Source: Pseudobacteriovorax antillogorgiicola (lineage in GTDB: Bacteria > Bdellovibrionota_B > Oligoflexia > Oligoflexales > Oligoflexaceae). From it: DNA of 64,000 bases. Below the pieces are notes generated by a model, which was not told the DNA's origin, did no database searches, and saw only the letters and a program-made list of their open reading frames with translations. How positions within the stretch are numbered: position 1 is the first letter of the stretch; each line of letters opens with the position of its first letter. A program made the translations under genes and the position numbers. Positions 36,945-45,973 of the stretch are shown in pieces. The stretch lies in contig NZ_FWZT01000010.1 in NCBI RefSeq assembly GCF_900177345.1, positions 62,001 to 126,000 on the forward strand, in the 5' to 3' direction.

Positions 36945-37554
36945 GAAGGGCCTCCTCAATATGCTGCTGCTCACATGGGCCTGGGCGAAGAATATCAAAG
37001 TCGCCATCGCCCTTGATTCGGATGACGGTGCTCGCCTGCCCACCCGGGACGGCAAAAGACGAAGGTATATAGACCCCAGCGCCCCCCTCCAGAAACATGC
37101 GCGCATCTTGCCAATCATTGGCCGAAGCTTTGCCAGACTGGTTGACGCTGGTTGTGGGGAATGGTTTATCAACTTGGGCCATCACTTCGTACATCCAACG
37201 ATTGCTCTCATCAAGCAAGGGCACCCGAAACGCGACGCTACCATCATCCCTAACAAGACTTACGGGGCAATTGTCTGCCGCTTGCCAAATGACACTCAGA
37301 GACGCTGGCCAAAGCTTTTCCAGCGCTCGATCCCAAACACTGGGTAAAGGTTTCCAAAACTGCTTCGCTGCTGCTAGTGATGGCAATAGGCAGATACAGG
37401 TTTTACGTTCATCGCGACCTTTCAGGGAGGCCAAGCGCTCCCAGGCCTCGGCATTATCTGGATCAAAACTCAAACCCGGCAGAGTGTCTGTTGGGTGCAG
37501 ACAAATATCGCCAGCCTTCCAATGACTTAACATATGCTCAACTTGATGTGGCAT
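36928..37554 (-). CDS. YrdC/Sua5-domain protein (TsaC-like)
   Basis: 208 residues. The YrdC fold is recognised by ICLHPTDTLPGLSFDPDN near the N-terminus, the KGRDERKTCICLLPS segment, and a PFPTTSVNQSGKASA motif near residue 130. TsaC/Sua5 make threonylcarbamoyl-AMP from Thr, bicarbonate and ATP for t6A37 of tRNA. It lacks the Sua5 C-terminal domain. The usual signature KxR...(S/T)xN is present as KGRDERKT and SVNQSG. Ribosome site AAGGG is rather distant. It could be the sole TsaC or a YciO-like paralogue. Confidence 0.8.
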   Translation of the reverse strand: MPHQVEHMLSHWKAGDICLHPTDTLPGLSFDPDNAEAWERLASLKGRDERKTCICLLPSLAAAKQFWKPLPSVWDRALEKLWPASLSVIWQAADNCPVSLVRDDGSVAFRVPLLDESNRWMYEVMAQVDKPFPTTSVNQSGKASANDWQDARMFLEGGAGVYIPSSFAVPGGQASTVIRIKGDGDFDILRPGPCEQQHIEEALHGSTR

Positions 37555-37560
37555 TCTTAT

Positions 37561-38040
37561 TCAACCCTTAAAATCGATTCGGTGCAGATCGTCTGATTCC
37601 TCGATACGAGCCTCTTGGCTTTGACGATATTGCTTTATTTTCACCAGTAGTTCTGGATCACGAAGCCCAACAACTTGAGCAGTAAATAGGGCGGCTTGGC
37701 AAAAACCGTTTTGTCCGGAACAGCCTGTGGTTACGACAGGCGACCCAAGCCCCAGGACGACCTGACTTTGGTCACTCAAATTCGAAACGGCAATCACAGG
37801 CAAGTTTGTGTGAGCAGAAGCAACAGTTCCTAGCGAGGCGACATTTTCTGAAACACAGATAATAGCACTTCCACCCTTTTGCTCGTGGTTTTCTGCAATA
37901 TCCTTAAGCCGCTCGAATTGACCTTGGGCCGAGGCTATCCGCACACTGAAGGCCACACCAAGATCTTTAAATATTTCAAGGCCGTCTTCTAACGTCTCTA
38001 AATGACTCTTACTGCCAACGAGCACAAGTACACTTGTCAT
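37561..38040 (-). CDS. PurE-like protein lacking the catalytic histidine
   Basis: 159 residues from the ATG at 38040 (GAGGTG 4 nt upstream). It aligns end to end with PurE, the N5-CAIR mutase of purine synthesis: VLVLVGSKSH at the start, a central LPVIAVSNLSDQSQVVLGLGSPV, and a C-terminal ELLVKIKQYRQSQEA. Residues that bind or act on CAIR are changed. The usual SDW after GSK is SHL; the SAHRTP motif with the catalytic His is SAQGQF (37-42); and the GAGGAAHLPG loop is VSENVASLGT (63-72). It is probably catalytically inactive or has another substrate. Lies 8 nt after purD. Confidence 0.75.
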   Translation of the reverse strand: MTSVLVLVGSKSHLETLEDGLEIFKDLGVAFSVRIASAQGQFERLKDIAENHEQKGGSAIICVSENVASLGTVASAHTNLPVIAVSNLSDQSQVVLGLGSPVVTTGCSGQNGFCQAALFTAQVVGLRDPELLVKIKQYRQSQEARIEESDDLHRIDFKG

Positions 38041-38048
38041 CAATCACC

Positions 38049-39341
38049 TCATGAATCGTCTGCAACTCGCAACGCGATGTCGTTACGGAATTGAGCATAT
38101 GGCCATTGTTCAGCTAAAGTTCGCACCTCATGATAGGCTTGAGACCGAGCTTTTTTAAAAGTCGATCCAGCTTGTACCACGGTTAGCACCCGGCCTGCAC
38201 CAGGTTTCAAGACTTCACCATCAGCCTGCACCGAGGCTCCGAAAACAGCTTGGTCTATGCCTTTGTGGGAAAACAAGTCCGACGGTAAGGCTTGCACTTC
38301 CTGTTTCGGCTTCTCGTAGGGATATCCTTCACTGGCCATGACGATCGCGACTGTTTGCCTCGCCACCTGCTCCATTTGCGGCTCATAGCGTTCTAAGAGC
38401 CCCAGTTGAGAGGCAATCATCTGCCCCCAATCTCGGCTATCATGAATGGCAAGAGCCTGAGCCTCCGGGTCTCCCAGCCTAACGTTGAACTCAACCACAG
38501 AAGGGCCTGCTTCGCCCCACATCAGCCCTACATAAAGACAACCTGAGTATTCAACATCTTGCTGCTTAAGCTCCGCAATAAGGGGTTGTACAACCTTGCT
38601 CATCACTTGCTCGCTAGCATCTTCCGGTAGCCATGGAACAGGTGTATAACACCCCATCCCACCTGTGTTGGGGCCCTCGTCACCATCTTTCAAACGCTTG
38701 AAATCTACAGCAAAGCCTAAAGGGTTGGCTCCTTGCTCACCAACAAAACAGAAGAATGAGCATTCGCGACCTTTGAGAACTTCTTCAACTACAATGCGTT
38801 CTGCCGCCTGAGCCATCGAGGTTTTTAAGCGATGAATTCCATTTCGCACATCGTCCTCGCTCTGGCAGACAAAGACTCCCTTACCAGCCGCCAAGCCACT
38901 GGCTTTGATAACGGCTCCTCCGGTTCTCGCTAGCATGTTGAGAGCCACTGCCTCACATTCATCGAAATCCCCTACGACCTGATAACCAGCTGTTGGAATC
39001 CCTGCCGCCTTCATGGTTTCTTTCGCAAACTCTTTCGAAGATTCAAGAGCTGCAGCCCGCTGCTGAGGACCAAATACTGGAATTTTTTCTTGGCGGCATA
39101 GGTCGGCAAATCCCTCCGCCAGGGGTTGTTCGGGACCTACCACCACAAAATCAATCTTCTCGCTAGCGGCTGCTTTGGCCAAGCCTTGCCAAGTTTCATC
39201 CTCCGCTTGAAACGCCTTACCGAGGCGGTTGATCGCTGCCGATCCAGGCCAGAACAGAAGCTCTGTAACAACCTTTGACTGGCTTAGTTTCCATGCCAGA
39301 GCATGCTCGCGCGCCCCAGACCCAACTAGCAGAACTTTCAT
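38049..39341 (-). CDS. purD: Phosphoribosylamine-glycine ligase
   Basis: 430 residues, the usual length. GAR synthetase joins glycine to phosphoribosylamine with ATP, the second step of purine synthesis. The N-domain begins KVLLVGSGAREHALAWKL. The ATP-grasp domain includes VVVGPEQPLAEGFADL, AAGKGVFVCQSEDDV and a NVRLGDPEAQAL loop that binds metal. GAGGG lies 7 nt before the ATG. First gene of a minus-strand unit that continues into the PurE-like gene. A strong promoter is visible upstream. Confidence 0.95.
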   Translation of the reverse strand: MKVLLVGSGAREHALAWKLSQSKVVTELLFWPGSAAINRLGKAFQAEDETWQGLAKAAASEKIDFVVVGPEQPLAEGFADLCRQEKIPVFGPQQRAAALESSKEFAKETMKAAGIPTAGYQVVGDFDECEAVALNMLARTGGAVIKASGLAAGKGVFVCQSEDDVRNGIHRLKTSMAQAAERIVVEEVLKGRECSFFCFVGEQGANPLGFAVDFKRLKDGDEGPNTGGMGCYTPVPWLPEDASEQVMSKVVQPLIAELKQQDVEYSGCLYVGLMWGEAGPSVVEFNVRLGDPEAQALAIHDSRDWGQMIASQLGLLERYEPQMEQVARQTVAIVMASEGYPYEKPKQEVQALPSDLFSHKGIDQAVFGASVQADGEVLKPGAGRVLTVVQAGSTFKKARSQAYHEVRTLAEQWPYAQFRNDIALRVADDS

Positions 39342-39384
39342 GATTTTTCCCTCAAAGTTTAGGCTGATTCCAACGTTGCCCCCT

Positions 39385-39411
39385 TTTATAGGGAGCTTCT
39401 TTCGGTGTCAA
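39385..39411 (-). promoter_or_regulatory. Putative sigma-70 promoter of purD
   Basis: On the minus strand a perfect -35 TTGACA (39411-39406) is followed after 15 nt by TATAAA (39390-39385). Shifting the -10 by two bases gives 17 nt. A CAACGTTG palindrome (39371-39378) lies about at the start point and resembles the core of PurR-type operators. Confidence 0.5.
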
Positions 39412-39502
39412 CCATGTCCTGAGGCACCCCTCTCGTGCTACAATGGAATTAGGTATACCCTATCGACCACCTTTTGGCCTTCTTCGCACGAGGAATCACC
39501 CT

Positions 39503-40462
39503 ATGTCTTCTAAACGGGGTATTTTTGGGGCTTGGGAAATCCCCAATTTGGTTCTTATTTCGGCTCAGAAAGATTCTGTGACCGGCGAGATCGTCGATCG
39601 CCTTTTGCGCCGTGGGTGGAAGTTTAGCCACATGACAGATAACATTCGGGAAGGTTTTAGCGCCTTGGAAGACGGCGAGGCTTCGGTTTTACTCATCGAA
39701 GACAGCCACGATCTGCCGGCGAGCCTAGTTCTCCGCGGTCAACTTTCCAACCCAACCGCCTTACTGACACCCACAATGGTTGCTGCCTCTGACGACCAGC
39801 CCGATAAGGCTCTCTTTAAAGAAATTGGCATGCCAGAAGTGATAGATGCTCCGATTCATCCAGCCCGATTTATTGAGTCCTTGGAGTTCATGCTACGGCG
39901 CTGGTCCACAGGTAACCTCGCTCGCATCTGGGATGTTCGAAAGCTGCTGGTCAAAAAGCAGAGTACGGAAGCGATGAAAGCCCTGACAACTATGGTCGGA
40001 ACCAGCGAACTAATGCCTTTGCTCGCCCCTGCTATCGCCCATGGTATTCGGCGTTTGAATGATGCAAAGGTCGTAGAAAAGGTTTTGCTTAACGCCATCC
40101 GCGAGTTCCCCAGAAACTTAGGAATCATCCTTTCAACCATCGATTTTTATCTCCATATGGCGATGCCAGACACCGCCCTGAAGGTGATCGAGGCTGCCAA
40201 GAAAAACCACGGAAATCCCAATCTTGTAATCCCAGAGCAAATCCAAGCTAAGCTGATGCTCAATGAAGTGGACCAATGCATTCCGCTTCTCAAAGAGCTT
40301 ATGAAAGCCAACTATATGCCTAAAACTGCTAAGGTTTTTCTCAGCCGTTGCCTCTATGCTGAAGGTCATGTGGAAGACTTTATGAATAGCATCGATCATC
40401 AAATTATTCTGCTCGATCAATTCAAGCAAGCCTGGACCCGTAAAACAGGAGAAAGCGCCTAG
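39503..40462 (+). CDS. Receiver-like domain protein with helical repeats
   Basis: 319 residues from the ATG at 39503, which has GAGG upstream (an earlier ATG at 39443 lacks one). Residues about 15-135 look like a response-regulator receiver: NLVLISAQKD, SVLLIEDSHDLP at the phosphorylation strand, and VIDAPIHPARFIESL where a true receiver has a KP motif. The missing Lys suggests it cannot be phosphorylated normally. The rest (about 150-319) is helical with TPR-like repeats, e.g. TALKVIEAAKKNHGNPNLV. It is followed directly by the ATPase gene. Likely a scaffold or sensor. Confidence 0.7.
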   Translation: MSSKRGIFGAWEIPNLVLISAQKDSVTGEIVDRLLRRGWKFSHMTDNIREGFSALEDGEASVLLIEDSHDLPASLVLRGQLSNPTALLTPTMVAASDDQPDKALFKEIGMPEVIDAPIHPARFIESLEFMLRRWSTGNLARIWDVRKLLVKKQSTEAMKALTTMVGTSELMPLLAPAIAHGIRRLNDAKVVEKVLLNAIREFPRNLGIILSTIDFYLHMAMPDTALKVIEAAKKNHGNPNLVIPEQIQAKLMLNEVDQCIPLLKELMKANYMPKTAKVFLSRCLYAEGHVEDFMNSIDHQIILLDQFKQAWTRKTGESA

Positions 40463-41452
40463 GTGGGCATCAAGAATAAAATGCAAGCTTATCTGGAGTA
40501 TTGGGGTCTCGACTCTCCAGCATTCCAAACCAGCCTTGCGTACGATCGTTTGTTTATGCCCGATTCTTGGATGAGCAAAATGGATCGCATGCTTCTTTTC
40601 TCTGAGCAAGCACCGAGCCTCATGACCCTAACTACATCACCAGGCCACTGCAAATCAACGATGGCTCGATGGCTCTATAAGAGCCTTAGCCCAGATACTC
40701 ACGAAGTCCTGCTCGTCTCTCTCTATCAGGAGGAGTTCGACGCTGGCTGGCTACTTCCTAAACTTTGTCGCTTCCTTGGGATTCAGGGTACAGATCGCTT
40801 GCAAAGCCTTGAACACCTTGCCCAAGCCATCGAAGAGTCGAACCTGGATAGCCGAGTTTTGACAGTGATTATCGACGAGGCTCACAAGCTCAAATCTCCT
40901 TCTTCCATGCAAGAAATTCATAGCCTCATCTCTATGCAAAGCCTCGTCCCTTTCGGAATCAACTTTGTTTTGTTAGGCAATCCACAAATGATGGATGTGG
41001 TGGGCCAAACTCAGGAATTTCACAATCGGCTCTCATTGTCCGTTCATCTCGAAAACCTTAGTCTTGAAGAACTGGTTGGCTATATCAGCTACCGGCTGCA
41101 AATGAATCGTATTCCAGCCAATACGATTCTGCCTGATACTATTGAAATGATTCATCAAATCAGCCAAGGTGTTTACTCGCGCATCAATGCTCTATTAGAA
41201 AATTCCTTGATTGAGGCTTTCTTAAAATCAGAAAAAACTATAAATTCCAGAATCGTAGATCAGGCATCGCAGTTCTTGCCAAGCCATCAAGAAAGCCAGT
41301 ATAGGCCAGCAAGACAGAGTCCTAGTCGGTCCGAGCCACCTAAGAGACCGCCGGAGGCCCCTAACAAGGCCAGTCGACGGGTCAAAAAGGAGAGCAAACC
41401 TAGCAAATCGGTAGAGATTAGCAGCCTGTTCTACAAGGCCGATAAAAAATAG
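40463..41452 (+). CDS. ExeA/GspA-like AAA ATPase with altered Walker A
   Basis: 329 residues, GTG start directly after the previous TAG. N-terminal WGLDSPAFQTSLAYDRLFMP matches the ExeA/GspA and TniB-like start. The Walker A region is TTSPGHCKST (57-66): Lys64 and Ser65 are kept, but both conserved glycines (at K-6 and K-1) are replaced by Thr58 and Cys63. Walker B is intact, IIDEAH (D138, E139). Sensor-1-like VLLGNPQMM follows. The C-terminal tail is Pro/Arg/Lys-rich and disordered. ATP binding may be weak. Context: next to the receiver-like gene and tamB. Confidence 0.78.
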   Translation: MGIKNKMQAYLEYWGLDSPAFQTSLAYDRLFMPDSWMSKMDRMLLFSEQAPSLMTLTTSPGHCKSTMARWLYKSLSPDTHEVLLVSLYQEEFDAGWLLPKLCRFLGIQGTDRLQSLEHLAQAIEESNLDSRVLTVIIDEAHKLKSPSSMQEIHSLISMQSLVPFGINFVLLGNPQMMDVVGQTQEFHNRLSLSVHLENLSLEELVGYISYRLQMNRIPANTILPDTIEMIHQISQGVYSRINALLENSLIEAFLKSEKTINSRIVDQASQFLPSHQESQYRPARQSPSRSEPPKRPPEAPNKASRRVKKESKPSKSVEISSLFYKADKK

Positions 41453-41465
41453 CAAAGATTTCACT

Positions 41466-44400
41466 GTGCACCATAGTATTCGCGCCATATTAATCGCTAT
41501 CCTGGTACTTGGGATCTCTGCGGTCTTACTCAACACCGCGGTTGACAACCCATACTTTCACCGCGTGCTCGGCACATTTATCAACGAGAAAGTCGAAGCT
41601 CATACCACTGCCAAACTTGAGTTCAAAGCCATCAGCTTGCAATTTGTACCTCCAGGTTTTGATCTTTATGGTGTGAGCGTCAAAGATCAGGAAGGCCGGG
41701 AGGTGCTTTCCACATCCCGAACCCAGGTGAGGGTATCGATTCTATCGCTACTCCTGGGGAAACCTCGGCTGGGCCTTGTGCAGCTGAGTGAGCTACGGGC
41801 AAGCTACCCCTTGCCGGAAGGTATTTTCAAGACTGCCGAGGTAGAAGACACAGGCACAACCCAAGGTGACCCCAACAATGGTCGCTCCCTACCGATCCCA
41901 GTTCCAAAGAAAGACACTGGTCTTTCATCTCCAGCCGAGAAACCCAAAGGAATCGATTGGCCTCCAGATTTCGAATTGCCTATCGATCGCTTTTCCTTAA
42001 CCGATGCCATACTTGAGTTTCAGCTCCCAGGTGACAAACCAGGATCGGCGCCAAAGATCGCCGCTCGACTGGATGGCTTCACCTTTCACCTAGATTTTAA
42101 TGATTGGGACGATTGGGACACAGAAGTCGCCGTCAATAGGCTTAACTTCTATTCGGACGGGCTCCACGTTCTTAAGGATACTCGGATTGAACTTGCCATC
42201 AGCAATCGAAAAAATAAAATCCGATCCCAAGCCTTCAACGTGAAATCAAAACGATTGGATATCGAGGGCCAGGTTCAGGCAAACCTTGACCTGACCCGGC
42301 GAAAAGTCGATCTATTTCGTGGTCGGCGCCTCTTCAACTTCGACTTAAATGGTGTCAGTATCGACTCCACCCTTGATCTCAAGCGAGGCGATATCAGTAT
42401 CCTTGGGGACTACCTGGAAACCGAACGCACCGAGGGTAAATTAAGCGGTGCCATCCGATTTACCGCAGATGTTCCTTTTAGTGAAGATGAAACAAACTGG
42501 ACTTTAGGTGCCGTTGTACGCTCCCACGATGCCCAACTGCAAGGATTTAAGCTGCTACAATCAGACGCTCGGATTTCGATTGATGAAGATGCTATTTACT
42601 TTGACGATCTTGAAGTGCGGAAAGACCGCGGTATCCGCAAAGCTCTTGCCACAGGCAAGGGGCGACTATCCTTCGCCAAAGGCACGGCTTTCAACTTTCA
42701 TATAGTCCCCAATGAGATGTCTTTCACCACTCTGATGAAAATGCTACAAGTGGAGGACTACCAAGCTTTGGAAGCTAAGGTCAGCAGCGATGACCTCCAC
42801 ATTACCGGCACTGGCGAACCTTTCCAAATGAGGGTCGCGGGCGATGCTCGGTTTGCAGACCTGACCTTGCCAACGATTCCATCACAGACACCGTTCGCCA
42901 AGCCTTCATGTGACCTTAAAGTCGTGTTTCAGATCAACTCCCAAAGGGTTCGAATCCCTCGAACACCAGGCGTTTGCCAATTACCATCAACGGATGACAC
43001 TTCCAAAGCTTCTGAGCGCGCTGAGGTATCAGGCGATGACAGTAAAACTAGTGACGTCGACGAGGAGAAAAGCGAAGACGAAGCTCTTGGGATCGCCCTC
43101 ACTCCCGTCGAACCGAAAGCTCAAGCGGAGCCCGCTGAGCCTGGACCGAACCTATTCATTGGTGGCGACGTTTTCTTTGAAACTGAACAAGGCATGGATC
43201 TCAAGGTAGATTCCCCCAGTATCGAAGGAGACTTGCTACAGCATTTCATCCAGAATCCAATCGCTGGTTCCTATGTGCTCGATAGCCGCATTCATGGTTC
43301 CTATGACAAGTTGCAAATCACTCTTAATATAAACGGCGAGAATGGAGCCGTTTTTGGGTTCCCCGGCAAGAGGATCGAGCTTTCCTCTCGCTACCTCGTG
43401 CCTAGCAACCGACTCATGATCGATCGCTTCCGCATTGAGGAACTCACAAGAGGCGAATTCATGATGACGAAGGGCCAGTTGGCGATGGAAGAATTCGTCA
43501 TTAGCGGTGATGTCAGCGCGAAAAACATTTCGCCTAAGTTCATCGAGGCTGGCATCAAAACCATGTTTCCCGACCAACGAGTGTCCTTTGGTATTAAGAA
43601 GCTCGAAGGGCGCATTGAGATCCCCATCGACCGCCCTATTCTTTGGAAAGGTGATATTGATGCCTCGCTAAGCCATGGGATCAAAGATGGTTCGAAATTT
43701 TTTTCTTTGCTACAAGGTCGCGTGACCGCTACATCGAAATCTGTGCGTGCTAAAGATATTTACGCTCGGCTCGATTTGCTTGAGTTGGCTATCGACTATG
43801 AGGAAAAAAGACTAGGGCCTCCAAAAACAGATTCTGATGACTGGTCGTCATTAGGCCTCAATCACGATAATCGCATCCAATTATCTGCCCGGTCACAGAA
43901 TACGGGAAGTGAAACCTTTGCCCCACACACAGAATATGACAAGCTTAACCACCTTGGATCGCTCCCCATAATTGGTGATATGCTTCGGCCAGCAAAAGTT
44001 GGTGCTGACCTGCGTTTCGACACCAAGTTAGAAGGCACCTTTCGCCACCTAGAAGGTAGCTTTAGTGGAACTCTCGATCGGCTTGTCGCTTTCGGCAGCC
44101 CCATTGCACCCATTCAATTTTCTGGCTTTGCCAATGGCTCCAAAATCGAGATACCGATTCTCAAGCATGCTGGAAACTCGTTTGTGGGGCGACTGTCTTT
44201 TGACTTCCTGAAACCAGGTATGCCCTATCAATGGTATGTATTTCTCGATCAGTTCGATGCAAGAGCCGCTTTGAGCCCGTTCTTTTCCAAGGACCCTCGG
44301 AACTATGCCTACGTCTCCGCAGAATGGACCATGGCTGGCGAACTAGAAAATTGGTGGAATTCCACTGGCAGCCTAAACATTAATAAAATTGAGTCTCAGT

Positions 44401-45971
44401 TCGTTCAGAAGGCCAACAATGAGCTACAGAAGATTGAATTAAAATCTGAGCAGCCTATAGAACTCGAACTTAGGGAGAAGCACTGGCAGTTCCGTAACAA
44501 GAAGACTCTATCTCTTGCTGGTAGTGAATTTAACATCGAGCTAGGACTTAATAACAACAACCCTCCAGAAAAGCTCAATATCACCACTCAAGGCTCCATA
44601 GACCTCGGCATCATTCGCAAGCTAGCACCATTCATTGAAACTGCTGAAGGTCGCGTGCTTTTCGAAGGCTATATTCGCGGTTCATTAGATCAACCTGACA
44701 TCAATATCAATTTTCGCGATCAAAAGCTCGATCCATTTAAACGAAAAGTTTGGAAACCGATTAGCATAGGGATGATCGACTTCGCTCCTTCATTTACCAA
44801 CATCACTATAGATGCGACCCTCACTAGCGATGCCATCATCATCAAGCAAATCGAGGGAAGTAAGGGAAATCGCGGCTCTATTAAGGTAAAGGGGCGATGG
44901 GACCTTGCATCTGATCGGCCCGAAGACTCCCAAATGTTTATCAATTTCAGCAACGCTGAGCTTCATCGCTTCTATATTCCAGTGTTTAAATCAGCAGATG
45001 CGACTCTCAGCGGCGACCTTACGATGACTGGCAAAGAGAAACCTTTTCGCGTCACAGGCAATGTCACCATCGAAGAGGCCTCTTCCCAAACTGATTTTGA
45101 TCTTAGAAAGCAAATCGTCTCCAGTATCCAGCAAAGCCGCTTCACAGCACCTAGCGCCCAAGATGAACCCTTGTTCGACTTCGATCTCGCGATCAATAGC
45201 TCCGATAAGATTGCCATTAAAAATAAAAATATGGATGTTAGGCTTTCTACAGACCTCACTGTTCGCGGCAATGAATTGAAACCGATTATCCTAGGTCAAA
45301 TTGAAACCACAAAAGGGGCGTTCAAGTATCGTCGCGATTTTTCCATTCGGCGGGGTATCGTTTCCTTTGAAGTCCCCACATATCCACCCGATCCGCGGCT
45401 AGACATTATCGGGGAGGCAGAAATTCTGGCTGAAGGTACCAATTACATTGTTCAGGTTGTCGTAAGTGGTAAGGTATCTGAACCGAAAGTTTCCCTCACC
45501 GTCGATCCCCCCACTAAACCCGATGGTACAGCATTTAGCAAGATCGACATCATTTTGCTTATGACCACTGGTCGGTTACCCTCAACAGACAGCAATACGC
45601 CATCGAACTTCCTAGAGAACGAAGCGCTTTCCTTGTTTGTTGGCTATGCCGAAGGACCTCTTGAAAAGATCTTTGACTTAACCGGCCAACAGTATATCCG
45701 CCAGATCTACATCGACACCTATCTCCCTGATATCGATCAGCCCCAGCCCGTTGCTCGGTTAAACCTTCCTATTCGGATCACGGATGAATTGAGTTTGATC
45801 CTACAGCTTGATTATGCTGAGAATATGAAGGCTTCGTTTCAATATGCTTTGCATCAACGAATTACGGTATCGGGAAGTGTGGATTCTCGCAACGAAGATA
45901 CCGGCAGTACCACTAGTAATCTTCCAGCAGATACTGCGGTGGATTTAAAATTTAAGTTTAACTTTGAGTGA
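41466..45971 (+). CDS. tamB: TamB-family translocation/assembly protein
   Basis: 1501 residues. A single N-terminal signal anchor (RAILIAILVLGISAVLLNTAV) places it in the inner membrane with a long periplasmic beta-taco. AsmA-like repeats run throughout, and the C-terminal TamB/DUF490 domain is clear (GAFKYRRDFSIRRGIVSFE, then PRLDIIGEAEI and ILLMTTGRLPST). TamB spans the periplasm and works with TamA on outer-membrane biogenesis; family members also move phospholipids. Low-complexity linkers lie near residues 130-170 and 510-560. The GTG start lacks a strong ribosome site. It overlaps tamA by 4 nt or so. Confidence 0.9.
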   Translation: MHHSIRAILIAILVLGISAVLLNTAVDNPYFHRVLGTFINEKVEAHTTAKLEFKAISLQFVPPGFDLYGVSVKDQEGREVLSTSRTQVRVSILSLLLGKPRLGLVQLSELRASYPLPEGIFKTAEVEDTGTTQGDPNNGRSLPIPVPKKDTGLSSPAEKPKGIDWPPDFELPIDRFSLTDAILEFQLPGDKPGSAPKIAARLDGFTFHLDFNDWDDWDTEVAVNRLNFYSDGLHVLKDTRIELAISNRKNKIRSQAFNVKSKRLDIEGQVQANLDLTRRKVDLFRGRRLFNFDLNGVSIDSTLDLKRGDISILGDYLETERTEGKLSGAIRFTADVPFSEDETNWTLGAVVRSHDAQLQGFKLLQSDARISIDEDAIYFDDLEVRKDRGIRKALATGKGRLSFAKGTAFNFHIVPNEMSFTTLMKMLQVEDYQALEAKVSSDDLHITGTGEPFQMRVAGDARFADLTLPTIPSQTPFAKPSCDLKVVFQINSQRVRIPRTPGVCQLPSTDDTSKASERAEVSGDDSKTSDVDEEKSEDEALGIALTPVEPKAQAEPAEPGPNLFIGGDVFFETEQGMDLKVDSPSIEGDLLQHFIQNPIAGSYVLDSRIHGSYDKLQITLNINGENGAVFGFPGKRIELSSRYLVPSNRLMIDRFRIEELTRGEFMMTKGQLAMEEFVISGDVSAKNISPKFIEAGIKTMFPDQRVSFGIKKLEGRIEIPIDRPILWKGDIDASLSHGIKDGSKFFSLLQGRVTATSKSVRAKDIYARLDLLELAIDYEEKRLGPPKTDSDDWSSLGLNHDNRIQLSARSQNTGSETFAPHTEYDKLNHLGSLPIIGDMLRPAKVGADLRFDTKLEGTFRHLEGSFSGTLDRLVAFGSPIAPIQFSGFANGSKIEIPILKHAGNSFVGRLSFDFLKPGMPYQWYVFLDQFDARAALSPFFSKDPRNYAYVSAEWTMAGELENWWNSTGSLNINKIESQFVQKANNELQKIELKSEQPIELELREKHWQFRNKKTLSLAGSEFNIELGLNNNNPPEKLNITTQGSIDLGIIRKLAPFIETAEGRVLFEGYIRGSLDQPDININFRDQKLDPFKRKVWKPISIGMIDFAPSFTNITIDATLTSDAIIIKQIEGSKGNRGSIKVKGRWDLASDRPEDSQMFINFSNAELHRFYIPVFKSADATLSGDLTMTGKEKPFRVTGNVTIEEASSQTDFDLRKQIVSSIQQSRFTAPSAQDEPLFDFDLAINSSDKIAIKNKNMDVRLSTDLTVRGNELKPIILGQIETTKGAFKYRRDFSIRRGIVSFEVPTYPPDPRLDIIGEAEILAEGTNYIVQVVVSGKVSEPKVSLTVDPPTKPDGTAFSKIDIILLMTTGRLPSTDSNTPSNFLENEALSLFVGYAEGPLEKIFDLTGQQYIRQIYIDTYLPDIDQPQPVARLNLPIRITDELSLILQLDYAENMKASFQYALHQRITVSGSVDSRNEDTGSTTSNLPADTAVDLKFKFNFE

Positions 45972-45973
45972 TT

